DNA from: Terriglobia bacterium
GTDB taxonomy: Bacteria > Acidobacteriota > Terriglobia > Terriglobales > Acidobacteriaceae
NCBI GenBank assembly: GCA_020072645.1
Contig: JAIQGK010000004.1
Location: 148,117-212,116 of the forward strand
Direction: 5' to 3'
DNA length: 64,000 nucleotides
Every line of letters begins with the position of its first letter. Positions within the stretch are counted from its first letter, which is position 1. A program made the translations under genes and the position numbers. The notes under the pieces are model-generated. The model was not told the origin of the DNA and searched no databases. It worked only from the letters and a program-made list of their open reading frames with translations. This document shows, in pieces, positions 7,561-16,534 of this stretch.

Positions 7561-10500
7561 CTACTCCTCATCTTTCGATGACACCACCGCCTTCGCCGGC
7601 GCTAAAGCGCTTTCAAGCTTTACCTCCGGCAGGTTCGCGCCTTTCAGTTGCTTGTTAAGCGCGGGAAGGTCTTGCGCTTTCACGGTATTCCAGCGCTGCA
7701 TCAGGGGTGGCAGTTGCTTTTGCAAATCGGCAACGGCGGCTGCGGCCTGCGTGCTGGGAGCAACGTCAGCCTCTTGGAAGACGCCGAACAGCGTAAGGAA
7801 CTTTGTTTTCAGGCCGCCGAGAGTTGGCGATTCGGTTCCAGCGCCGGGCCTGCGGGTTGCGCCGCCGGCAAGGGCTTGCAATTTCTGATCGAAAGCCTTA
7901 ATGGCAGCCAGAGCTTCACCAATGGCCTTGGGTTGAAGATCTTTGATCTGCTTGCGCAATGCACCGGCTTGCTCGGCGGCAGGAGAGAGCGTAAGCAATT
8001 GCGTGTACAGATCATTGGACAACTTGAACTGCTGTTGCAGACCAGCCAGCGATGTTTTGACGCGCGGGTCCATCTTGATGGTGAGCGGCTGCGAATAGCT
8101 CTTGCCGTTCGCGGTGAGCACAACCGTGTATTGGCCGGGCAACGCCCACGGTCCGCTTGGCTGCGGCGCGGTGTTGTGCGGGATTGCCGCAATGGGATAC
8201 TCGGCCTCAACGCCTGGAACATTCGGGTAATGCATGTCCCACAGGAAGCGGTGCGCGCCAGCCGCGGCGGAAAGAGTCTGCGGCGGGCGGACCCAGTAAG
8301 TAGGGATGTTCAGCATTGGGTCGATAGGATCGGGCTTGTCCGCGCTGGAATATTTGCGCACAGTCTTGCCCGCGCTGTCTTTGATTTCGAGCGTTACAGG
8401 ACTGGATGATGCAGATTGCAGGTAGTAATCGATCACGGCGCCATCTGGCGGATTTTCACCGGCAGGGAAGTCCGGCGGCAGAGGTGTGTCAGTATTCATG
8501 TTCCAGCGAACGCGGATGGCAGTTTGCGGCTTCAAGAGAAATGCGTCTGCCGATGTAACTTTCTGATTGAGCTGGCGCAGCGGGGTGATGTCATCAAGAA
8601 TCCAGAAGCCGCGGCCATGCGTGGCGGCCACAAGATCATCACCTTTAATGATCACATCACGCACCGAGCTTGCGGCCATGTTGAGCCGCAGCGATTGCCA
8701 GTGGTCGCCATCGTCAAACGACACATAAACGGCGCGCTCAGTTGCGGCAAAGAGCATGCCGCGGCGCACAGGATCTTCACGCACGGCGTTCACGTTTTCG
8801 TTCGACGGAATGCCATTAACGGTCTCTGTCCAGGTTTTGCCGGAGTCGCGCGTGCGCAGGATGTGCGGGCGCAGGTCGTCGAGACGAAGAGTGTTGATGG
8901 CGGCATACGCTGTCTGCGCGTCAAAGTGGCTGGCTTCGATGATCGAAACCTTCTGGAACGCGGTCATATTCGGCGGCGTGACTTCATTCCACTTTGCGCC
9001 GCCGTTGGTGGTGAGATGGATTCGGCCATCATCTGTACCGGCCCATATGCGGTTGATATCGAGCGGCGACGGCGCAACCGCGTAAATTACGCCGCGCTGC
9101 GTGGCTTTGGCCGATTCTTCATTGCGATATTTGCCGACGCTGGCCGGAACTTCAAACGTCGGTCGCGTGAGGTCAGGCGAAATCTGCTGCCAGCTCTGGC
9201 CGCCGTTCATCGTCTTCCACAAAGTGTTGGTTGCGAAATAAAGAATGTGCGGGTTTACCGGCGAAAAGACGATGGGCTCAGTGCGCACCATGCGGTAATC
9301 CGGCGCGCGGAAAGGCTTGGGCGCGACCTGCTGCGCCTGGTTGGTGCGACGGTCATAGCGCGAGAGCTTGCCGCCATAGACAATGTCGGGATCGAGCGGA
9401 TCAGGGACGACGTAACCGTATTCTTCCGCCGCCACAGGATGCCATTCGCGGAAGGTGATCTCGCCATCATTGCCGCGGCTGGAGATGCAAGCAGAACCAC
9501 TTTCCTGCTGGCCGCTGCACAGACGATAAGGGAAAGCATTGTCAGCATTCACGTGGTACATCTGCGCGGTGGGCTGGTTGTACCAGGAACTCCACGTCTC
9601 GCCGCCGTTCACAGTGATGATGGCGCCCTGATCGCTGACGATAGCAATGATCTGAGGGTTGTTGGGATTGATCCAGAGATTCTGGTAGTCGTCGCCGCCG
9701 GGAGCGCCACGGAAACCTGTCCAGGTCTTGCCGCCGTCGGTCGATTTCCATGTGACTGTGCTGGTGACAATCACCATGTTCTCGTCTTTGGGATTGAAGC
9801 GCGGCACAGAAAGATCTCCACCGCCGATTCTGCCTGCCGGTCGCGCGTCCGTGGTGATCTGGGCCCAGGTGGCGCCGGCATCGTCTGAGCGATAGAGCCC
9901 GACGCTGTTTGGCTTGGACGCGACCGAGGCGATCAGCCGCTTAGGATTGCTTTCCGCAACGGCAATGTGCACCTGGATGATGTCCTTGGGCAAGCCGCCT
10001 GTGAGCTGCGTAAACGTCTGGCCGCCGTCCGTGGATTTAAAGATGCCTCCGCCATTGCCGTTCCACGCGCCATTTTCCCACGGCCCTTCACGCGCTTCCC
10101 ACAGAGTGGCGTAAACGATTTCAGGATTGCTGGGATCGATCAGGACATCTGAGGCACCGATGTTTTCGTCGTCGGCTGTGGGCAGAACTTTCTGGAAGTT
10201 CTGGCCGCCGTCCGTCGAGCGATAAACGCCGCGCTCCTTGTTCGGTCCATACGGATGCCCCGCCACAGCAGCAAAGACCTTGTTGGGATCGCGCGGATCG
10301 ACGGCGAGCTGCGGAATCTGCTGGCCATCGCGCAGGCCTAGGTGCGTCCAGGTCTTGCCCGCGTCGGTCGATTTGTAAATGCCGTCGCCGACCGACAAGT
10401 CCGGTCGATGCAGCCCCTCACCGCTGCCAACATAGACAACATTCGGGTCCGACGCCGCTACCGCAATCGCACCAATGGAGCCGGTGGGCTGGTCGTCAAA

Positions 10501-10872
10501 AATCGGCTGCCACGTGCGACCGTAGTCGTTGGTCTTCCACACTCCGCCATTGCACACGCCAATGTAAAACACATTCGGCTGACTGGGTACTCCGGCAACG
10601 CCGCGGGTGCGTCCGCCACGGTACGGGCCAATGGAGCGCCAGTGGAGGGAGGAAAGGAAGCTCTCTGGAACCGAAACAGGCCCCGAAGGCTGCGTGCTCA
10701 TGGGCTTTCCCGGCTTCGGGTTCACGCTACCCGGCAGTCGTGATGAAGCTTGCGTTCCGCCGGAAGTTGACTGCTTGGGCCCTGCCTGTTGTGCCGTGGC
10801 TGCGCCGAGAAATACCGCTGCAATTGCCAAATTCTTAATAGAAAAATAAATCCAGCCTCGGAATATACCCAC
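7561..10872 (-). CDS. Exported sortilin/VPS10-type beta-propeller protein
   Basis: A large secreted protein made of many Asp-box (BNR) propeller blades: STDAGKTW, STDGGQNF, STDGGQTF, SDDAGATW, STDGGKTW, MNGGQSW, TRDSGKTW. An LHWRSIGPYRGGR entry motif begins the mature part, and a C-terminal region of about 250 residues contains a Pro-rich beta domain and a helical tail. Such proteins are often named glycosyl hydrolase or VPS10, but no glycosidase site is evident. I place the start at GTG 10872 because GGGAGG stands five bases upstream and the reading then gives a clean signal peptide (GIFRGWIYFSIKNLAIAAVF to ATAQQ). The 33 extra upstream codons to ATG 10971 would hide it. Last gene before the DHH unit, 20 bp away on the same strand. 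Confidence 0.85.
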   Translation of the reverse strand: MGIFRGWIYFSIKNLAIAAVFLGAATAQQAGPKQSTSGGTQASSRLPGSVNPKPGKPMSTQPSGPVSVPESFLSSLHWRSIGPYRGGRTRGVAGVPSQPNVFYIGVCNGGVWKTNDYGRTWQPIFDDQPTGSIGAIAVAASDPNVVYVGSGEGLHRPDLSVGDGIYKSTDAGKTWTHLGLRDGQQIPQLAVDPRDPNKVFAAVAGHPYGPNKERGVYRSTDGGQNFQKVLPTADDENIGASDVLIDPSNPEIVYATLWEAREGPWENGAWNGNGGGIFKSTDGGQTFTQLTGGLPKDIIQVHIAVAESNPKRLIASVASKPNSVGLYRSDDAGATWAQITTDARPAGRIGGGDLSVPRFNPKDENMVIVTSTVTWKSTDGGKTWTGFRGAPGGDDYQNLWINPNNPQIIAIVSDQGAIITVNGGETWSSWYNQPTAQMYHVNADNAFPYRLCSGQQESGSACISSRGNDGEITFREWHPVAAEEYGYVVPDPLDPDIVYGGKLSRYDRRTNQAQQVAPKPFRAPDYRMVRTEPIVFSPVNPHILYFATNTLWKTMNGGQSWQQISPDLTRPTFEVPASVGKYRNEESAKATQRGVIYAVAPSPLDINRIWAGTDDGRIHLTTNGGAKWNEVTPPNMTAFQKVSIIEASHFDAQTAYAAINTLRLDDLRPHILRTRDSGKTWTETVNGIPSNENVNAVREDPVRRGMLFAATERAVYVSFDDGDHWQSLRLNMAASSVRDVIIKGDDLVAATHGRGFWILDDITPLRQLNQKVTSADAFLLKPQTAIRVRWNMNTDTPLPPDFPAGENPPDGAVIDYYLQSASSSPVTLEIKDSAGKTVRKYSSADKPDPIDPMLNIPTYWVRPPQTLSAAAGAHRFLWDMHYPNVPGVEAEYPIAAIPHNTAPQPSGPWALPGQYTVVLTANGKSYSQPLTIKMDPRVKTSLAGLQQQFKLSNDLYTQLLTLSPAAEQAGALRKQIKDLQPKAIGEALAAIKAFDQKLQALAGGATRRPGAGTESPTLGGLKTKFLTLFGVFQEADVAPSTQAAAAVADLQKQLPPLMQRWNTVKAQDLPALNKQLKGANLPEVKLESALAPAKAVVSSKDEE

Positions 10873-11107
10873 AAATTCCTCCCTTAATATGCGCAGGACA
10901 CTATAACAAAGCACTACCGGAGCGAAAACCGCCTCCTCAATCTCCCGCGTACAGCGGCGGGGAGCTTTCATATCCTGAAGCTACCCGAGAACAGCATAAT
11001 TGTAAGAGTTATTTAATTTTCATCCGCAATGCATTGCAGGCAGACTATCTGCAATATTTCCATAGCGTTTGCAACGAAACACTGGTATAAATTTCAACAC
11101 TCTAGCA

Positions 11108-11740
11108 ATGGATTACAGCTCACTCTCCTGCGATGAGTTGTTGCGTGCCTGTGCCGACCCGGAAAATACCGAAGCCTGGCAGGAGTTTGGCCGCCGTTTT
11201 GACCCTTTAATTAAAGTGACAGTGTGGCGCGTGGCGTGTCGCTACGGAGCCGGTAAGAACCCGATCATCGGCGATCTGGTGCAGGAAACATATACTAAAA
11301 TTTTTGCGAACAGCTTGCGTCTGCTACGGACCTTCACGTCGAACCATGCCAACGCGTGTTACGGCATGATCAAAATAATTGCCCGCAACGTCGCGATCGA
11401 CTATTTTCGAAGCCCTTACCTGGACGACCCAACCGGGACCCATGTTAACCCTATCGATGGCGAGGGCTTCCATTTTGACCCTCCCTCACCTGCCATGAAT
11501 GAACTTGACCGCCAGATCGTGCTGGAGCAGATCGATAAGATCGACAAGATATTGAAAAAGCATTGCAGCCAGCGCGATCAGGACATTTTCTGGTTGTATT
11601 ACTTGCAGGAATTCTCTGCTCGGGAGATTGCTGAGCTCCCGAACTTTAAGCCATTGACGATCAAGGGTGTGGAAAGCATTCTTTATAGGGTTAAGCAGCT
11701 TATATGTGAAAAGTGGGAAGAGGATCCGCAAGACAAATAA
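11108..11740 (+). CDS. ECF-type RNA polymerase sigma factor
   Basis: A 210-residue sigma-70 family factor. Region 2 is visible as GDLVQETYTKIFANSLRLL followed by CYGMIKIIARNVAIDYFR. Region 4 is DQDIFWLYYLQEFSAREIAE with the helix-turn-helix ending KGVESILYRVKQLICEKW. Start at ATG 11108 (MDYSSLSCDELL) fits the family better than the in-frame codon at 11069. The next gene, 56 bp on, encodes a protein beginning with two zinc anti-sigma motifs, which strongly suggests that this sigma is held by that protein and released on a signal. It probably directs transcription of its own locus; no promoter was confidently identified. Confidence 0.9.
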   Translation: MDYSSLSCDELLRACADPENTEAWQEFGRRFDPLIKVTVWRVACRYGAGKNPIIGDLVQETYTKIFANSLRLLRTFTSNHANACYGMIKIIARNVAIDYFRSPYLDDPTGTHVNPIDGEGFHFDPPSPAMNELDRQIVLEQIDKIDKILKKHCSQRDQDIFWLYYLQEFSAREIAELPNFKPLTIKGVESILYRVKQLICEKWEEDPQDK

Positions 11741-11796
11741 ACTCCGAAGCGGAAGGGTTTGGGGCAGATGACACGTTGTTTTAAAGGAGAGCAGTC

Positions 11797-14700
11797 ATGA
11801 GACCAGCGGATAAGCACTTAACTCCGCAGGAATTGGACTTGCTGCTCTTGAACCCGGCCGATTCGAGGGACAGCAACGCCACCGGCGCTTTGCCGCCGGA
11901 GGCACAACAGCACCTGAATGGGTGCATGTATTGCCAATCCGTGGCGGATAAATGTCGCAAAGCGGAAGAGGCGCTCCGGAACTTGCGGACCTGGAGCAGG
12001 ACCTCTGGTGGCGGTAAGGCGCTGGCCCCCGGGTCAGAGTGCCCGCCTGAGGACACTTGGTCAACGCTGGCGGCCGGACTGATGGAAGACGAGAAAGCCG
12101 CGCCTTTCATCACGCATGCCGCAACATGCGGCTGGTGCGGCCCCCGCCTGAAAGAAGCTATGCACGATCTGGCAGACGACATTACGGCGGAAGAGCAGGA
12201 AGCTCTGGAAAAACTCCCAAGCGCTTCTCCGGGCTGGCAACGCGCGATGGCAAGAGAGCTGGCTGCCAAGCAGCGAAAGCCGAAGGACCCGCAGCCAGAT
12301 ACGAAACCGGCCTTCCGATGGTGGCCGAAGCTGGCCTGGGCCACAGCTCTCCCCGCAGTGGCCATTATTGCAGTAGGAATGGGGTGGCTAGTCTGGCTTA
12401 AGACTCGTGAACCGGATGTAAATGCGCTGCTGGCTCAGGCGTATACGGAACAGAGGACGATTGAGTTGCGGATGCGGGGTGCGGCGTATGCGCCAATGCG
12501 GGTTTCCAGAGGAAAGGAATCCTCTTCCTTGAATCGCCCCTCGTCGCTTTTGCATGCCGAATTCATTATTGGGAATAGTCTTTCCAGGCATCATGATGAT
12601 CCCGATTGGCTGGATAAAAAAGGTAGGGCGGAACTGCTTGACGGTCATTATGATGCTGCCATTGGAGCGTTGAGTGACGCTAAAAAATTGAACGCCTCTT
12701 CCACAATTCTTACTGACCTGGCTACTGCATATTTTGGACGCTGGGCAGCAGGAAACCAGCCCGCGGATTATCAGGCTGCGCTCGACTTTCTGGATCAAGC
12801 ATTGCAAAAAGACCCGAATGACCCAATTGCCCTGTTCAATCGCGCGATCGTGCACGAACGAAATTATCAATATGCAAATGCTATCCAAGACTGGGAAAAA
12901 TATCTTTTGCTTTTCGGCAACGATGACTGGGCTGACGAAGCCCGCCACCATTTGCAGGCTTTGCGCGAAAAGGTGCAAATAAGCCAGGAGTATAGCAAGC
13001 CCTTGATGGGGGGCAGCGCATTTGCGCAAAATATCTCGGCTGAGAGCGATGCTTCCTGGCAAACTGTCGATGCGCGTATAGAAGAATATCTGGATCAGGC
13101 GGTCAGACTTTGGCTGCCCGCAGCTTTTTCCCCTCAGGAGACTGAAGCAAGTAGGAAAAATGCGCTCCAGGCATTGCGGACACTCGCCCAGATTCTAGCG
13201 CAACGTCACGGCGATCACTGGCTGCTGGGCTTTTTGGATTCGCCCCACTCGCTGGAATACAAAAAAGCGGTCCTGCTTCTTGGCGATGCGATTACCGAAA
13301 ATGCTGCGGGCAACTTTGAAAGGGCTGAAGGCCACGCCAAAGAAGCCGATGGTTTGTTTCGAATTGCAGGAAACGTGCCCGGCAGCAATCGCGCCCGGTT
13401 GGAGATGGTCTACGCACTTCACCGTTCAGTCCAAGGTGGTCGTTGTGAAATTAAAGCGGAGTTGCTGGAAAAAGAACTGAATGCAAAATTGAATCCATGG
13501 CTTGCGGCACAACTTCTGATCGAACATTCCATCTGCACCGGGATGACCGGCCATCTGGACAAATCCGAAACTGAAATTGCAGATGCCATCGCAATAGCCC
13601 AAAAGGCCTCTTATTCTCAACTGTATTTGAGGGCATTGGGAATAGCGGCTTCCATGGACACAGAAATGGGCAGGCCGAATGCGGCCTGGGGCAAGGATCG
13701 GGCCGGTCTAGCGATTTACTGGAGCGGCAGCTACTCTCCCCAGAGGGCTTATCAATTCTATTCAGACATGGGATTTTTCTCGGAGAGGTCCGGGAAGTGG
13801 TCTATAGCGCTGGCATTGGCCCGTGAAGGTGCCGCCGCTGCCATAAGGACGCATAATCCAATGACCGAAGCGCTGGCCCGCTTCCGTTTGGCGAGTGCGG
13901 CCTCCACGGCGGGTTCACGAGCGGAAGCAATCCGGGAATTCGAAGCTGCCGGAAAGCTCTATGAAGGGCTGCCACAGAACCAGACAACACGCACTTATCT
14001 GCTGAATAGCCAGATTTCCTTGGCCGAGTTGAAAACCCTCAATGGCGAATCGGACGTGTCCCTTAAAAGTCTTGAAGAGGCTGAATTGCCGGTCTCCAAA
14101 ATTTCCGATTACACCATCCCCCTGCGGCTGTACGTCGTGTTGGGCGAAATATATTCCCGTCAGGGGCGCTGGAAAGAAGCCCGCGCCGCCTACACGCAAG
14201 CCACATTGATCAGCGAGCAGGCGTTGAACCGTCTGCACGAAGGGGCGGAGCGGCTGCGCTGGGAACGCCAGACACAGCGCGCGTATCGAGGTTTGCTGAA
14301 ATGCTATCTTCAACAAACCGGCGATCCTGCCGATGCGCTCGAGTTTTGGGAGTGGTACAAGGCCGCCGCGGCCCGGCCTGCCGCGCTCAGAGAATTACAG
14401 GTCTCGAAACAGAATGCGTTGCTGGTCAATGTAAAGGCCGCGGCGACGCCGGTCCGTTTCCTTGATCGGCTGCGTTCGACTCTCAGGAAGGAAGTCGTGA
14501 TTTCCTACGTTCAGCTTCCTGACGAGATCATTTCCTGGACCTTCGATGATCGCGGAGTGAGACTGGTTCGAGTACCCGTATCTACCGCCGAGTTCGACTT
14601 GACGGCAACCCGCTTTCTCGACCAGTGTTCGGATCCGAATTCAAGCATTGACGCGCTTCGAGCAAATGGAAAAAAGCTTTATAGTTGGCTGATCGCGCCG

Positions 14701-15516
14701 CAAATCCAAAATATGCGGCCGGATGACCAAGTCACCATCGAGCCTGATGGTGAGATCGCAAAAGTTCCGTTTGCCGCCCTGGTGGATGAAAATGGAAAAT
14801 ACCTGGGGGGAAGATTCGCTATTGCTTTTTCTCCCGGCGCATACTATCAGATTGGCAGAACGGCCAGCCATGCACTTATGCCTGAACAGAGGGCCTTGGT
14901 CGTCGCTCCTCCGGCCTTCACATCCGAAACCGGCCTGAAGCCTTTGCCGGACGCGCTCCAGGAAGCCGACGCGGTTGCGGGTCACTTCCACCATCCTTTG
15001 CAGCTTACTGGGACGGCCGCCACACTCGAAGCCGTGGAACGCGCCTTGAGCAACACGGAAATCTTTCACTATGTTGGGCACTCCTACGGCAATTACGGCA
15101 GCATCGGACTGCTTCTGGCGGGTGACTCCAGGCAAGCCGCTGCCGCAATACAGGAACCTGCGGTCCTTACCGCCGAACGCATCTCGCGCCTGAAGCTCTC
15201 CCAGTTGCGGCTGGTCGTGCTGTCATCATGCTCCACCGAAAGCAACCCGGACCAGGTGCTTACCGATCCCGATGAACTTGTGCGCGCCTTCCTCCAGGCA
15301 GGCGCAGACCAGGTTATCGCCAGCCGGTGGAGCGTGGATTCGGCGGCGACCCTGGAAGTGATGGAAATCTCTTATGCGCGATTTGCAATTGGAACCACTG
15401 TAGCCCGGGTTTTTCAGCTCGACAGACTTGCGACTCTAAACGCGAGAACAACAGCGCATCCGTATTTTTGGGCATCGATGGACGTTTTTTCAATTTCTTA
15501 CAATGATCAGCGCTAG
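11797..15516 (+). CDS. Anti-sigma zinc-finger / transmembrane / TPR / CHAT-protease fusion
   Basis: A 1239-residue multidomain protein. The N-terminal cytoplasmic part carries two HxxxCxxC zinc anti-sigma motifs (HLNGCMYC near residue 43 and HAATCGWC near 107). A single membrane span lies at about residues 178-200 (AWATALPAVAIIAVGMGWLVWL). The exported part has TPR-like repeats (for example YQAALDFLDQALQKDPNDPIALFNRA) over about 270-870, then a C-terminal CHAT domain, a caspase-like clan CD protease fold. Its dyad is His1095 in HYVGHS and Cys1145 in VLSSCSTE, with DPDELVRAFLQAGADQVIAS after it. A strong AAGGAG precedes the ATG. It is encoded just after the ECF sigma gene. The predicted topology puts the protease outside the cytoplasmic membrane; the link of protease to sigma release is inference. 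Confidence 0.9.
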   Translation: MRPADKHLTPQELDLLLLNPADSRDSNATGALPPEAQQHLNGCMYCQSVADKCRKAEEALRNLRTWSRTSGGGKALAPGSECPPEDTWSTLAAGLMEDEKAAPFITHAATCGWCGPRLKEAMHDLADDITAEEQEALEKLPSASPGWQRAMARELAAKQRKPKDPQPDTKPAFRWWPKLAWATALPAVAIIAVGMGWLVWLKTREPDVNALLAQAYTEQRTIELRMRGAAYAPMRVSRGKESSSLNRPSSLLHAEFIIGNSLSRHHDDPDWLDKKGRAELLDGHYDAAIGALSDAKKLNASSTILTDLATAYFGRWAAGNQPADYQAALDFLDQALQKDPNDPIALFNRAIVHERNYQYANAIQDWEKYLLLFGNDDWADEARHHLQALREKVQISQEYSKPLMGGSAFAQNISAESDASWQTVDARIEEYLDQAVRLWLPAAFSPQETEASRKNALQALRTLAQILAQRHGDHWLLGFLDSPHSLEYKKAVLLLGDAITENAAGNFERAEGHAKEADGLFRIAGNVPGSNRARLEMVYALHRSVQGGRCEIKAELLEKELNAKLNPWLAAQLLIEHSICTGMTGHLDKSETEIADAIAIAQKASYSQLYLRALGIAASMDTEMGRPNAAWGKDRAGLAIYWSGSYSPQRAYQFYSDMGFFSERSGKWSIALALAREGAAAAIRTHNPMTEALARFRLASAASTAGSRAEAIREFEAAGKLYEGLPQNQTTRTYLLNSQISLAELKTLNGESDVSLKSLEEAELPVSKISDYTIPLRLYVVLGEIYSRQGRWKEARAAYTQATLISEQALNRLHEGAERLRWERQTQRAYRGLLKCYLQQTGDPADALEFWEWYKAAAARPAALRELQVSKQNALLVNVKAAATPVRFLDRLRSTLRKEVVISYVQLPDEIISWTFDDRGVRLVRVPVSTAEFDLTATRFLDQCSDPNSSIDALRANGKKLYSWLIAPQIQNMRPDDQVTIEPDGEIAKVPFAALVDENGKYLGGRFAIAFSPGAYYQIGRTASHALMPEQRALVVAPPAFTSETGLKPLPDALQEADAVAGHFHHPLQLTGTAATLEAVERALSNTEIFHYVGHSYGNYGSIGLLLAGDSRQAAAAIQEPAVLTAERISRLKLSQLRLVVLSSCSTESNPDQVLTDPDELVRAFLQAGADQVIASRWSVDSAATLEVMEISYARFAIGTTVARVFQLDRLATLNARTTAHPYFWASMDVFSISYNDQR

Positions 15517-15535
15517 CTGACGCAGGAGGCAATTT

Positions 15536-16498
15536 ATGGCAATGAATCGTCGGCGATTTATAGGACAACTAGCTGCGGCTTTGACTTATTGCTCGGCGCG
15601 GGGAAAAGACGATGGCTGTGGAAAACCTATCGGCCCCGCGACGTGCAACCCACCTTACCCCCTTAAAAAGGTCAACGTGGTTTTCCACGGTCTCTTTGCG
15701 TTTATCATTGGTCCGCAAAACATCAAAGTTATTACTCCCGACAACCCTGAACACTATTACTGTTGCTGTAGTCAGGGAAACTATTATGAAATGAAGGACG
15801 AATATACTCTCGATGGTATAGTAACCAACAATCCTCCGATCGATCCCGGAACAATCGATAAAACAAAAAATACTGTTTTATCTGCTGGGGACAATAGATT
15901 TACTTTAGATCAGGTGGATCAAGGTAAGAAGTCGTATTGCTCGATCACATTACCATTTCCAAATGCAAGCGGGATGCTGCCTTTTAGGGCAATTTCACGG
16001 CCGCAGATAAAATTCCCTGACAAGTATTCTCAGCAGATCATGGCTCAGACGCTTCCACTCATTCAATCCTTAACTTATGATGTGGCCGATCCGACAAATG
16101 TAGTGTTGCGTCCTGTGGATTGCCGATCCAGATATCAGCGTCTGATAGCATATCCATGTTCAGAAATCGTGAATTTGCATATTTTTTCTGAACCTGAATG
16201 TGAGGTTACGCAGCATCATGCGGAAGAAGCTTTTAATCAAATGGCTGCGCTGATCCACCCCAATCTCGCAGATTTGACTTGCACAGTAGTAACTCAAGGG
16301 CTGCCGACGTTGGATGATCCAACGAATGTCCCGGGATTACTACCCGAAGATTGTACTACCTTAGAGGAAAGAGTCGAGCCTGGCCTATGTACAGATTGGT
16401 ATTGGTCATGGTTTAAAATAAAGCACAAAAGAAAAGAACACAACCCAACCGGCGGCATTCAAATCGCTAATTGTATGAATCTTCTTGTTACTCCCTGA
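15536..16498 (+). CDS. Cys-rich Tat-type secreted protein of unknown function, CHAT locus
   Basis: A 320-residue protein I do not recognise. It starts MAMNRRRFIGQLAAALTYCS, an RRxFI twin-arginine motif with a short hydrophobic stretch, so Tat export is likely. The mature part begins with several cysteines (C19, C28, C37) and a strand-rich block VNVVFHGLFAFI, followed by YYCCCSQGNYYEM. It lacks repeats and membrane spans. A good CAGGAGG ribosome site precedes the ATG, 19 bp after the CHAT gene stop. Base composition is visibly AT-richer than the flanking housekeeping genes. Position suggests a partner, substrate or effector of the CHAT protease, but no motif shows which. Confidence 0.75.
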   Translation: MAMNRRRFIGQLAAALTYCSARGKDDGCGKPIGPATCNPPYPLKKVNVVFHGLFAFIIGPQNIKVITPDNPEHYYCCCSQGNYYEMKDEYTLDGIVTNNPPIDPGTIDKTKNTVLSAGDNRFTLDQVDQGKKSYCSITLPFPNASGMLPFRAISRPQIKFPDKYSQQIMAQTLPLIQSLTYDVADPTNVVLRPVDCRSRYQRLIAYPCSEIVNLHIFSEPECEVTQHHAEEAFNQMAALIHPNLADLTCTVVTQGLPTLDDPTNVPGLLPEDCTTLEERVEPGLCTDWYWSWFKIKHKRKEHNPTGGIQIANCMNLLVTP

Positions 16499-16534
16499 GC
16501 ATAGGGATCAAAATAGACATGGGAGATTGCTAAG

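Noticed and set aside
8416-9888. Plus-strand open frame of 490 codons opposite the VPS10-type gene
   Set aside because: Antisense shadow; the minus-strand frame has repeated Asp-box motifs and this one has no recognisable domain.
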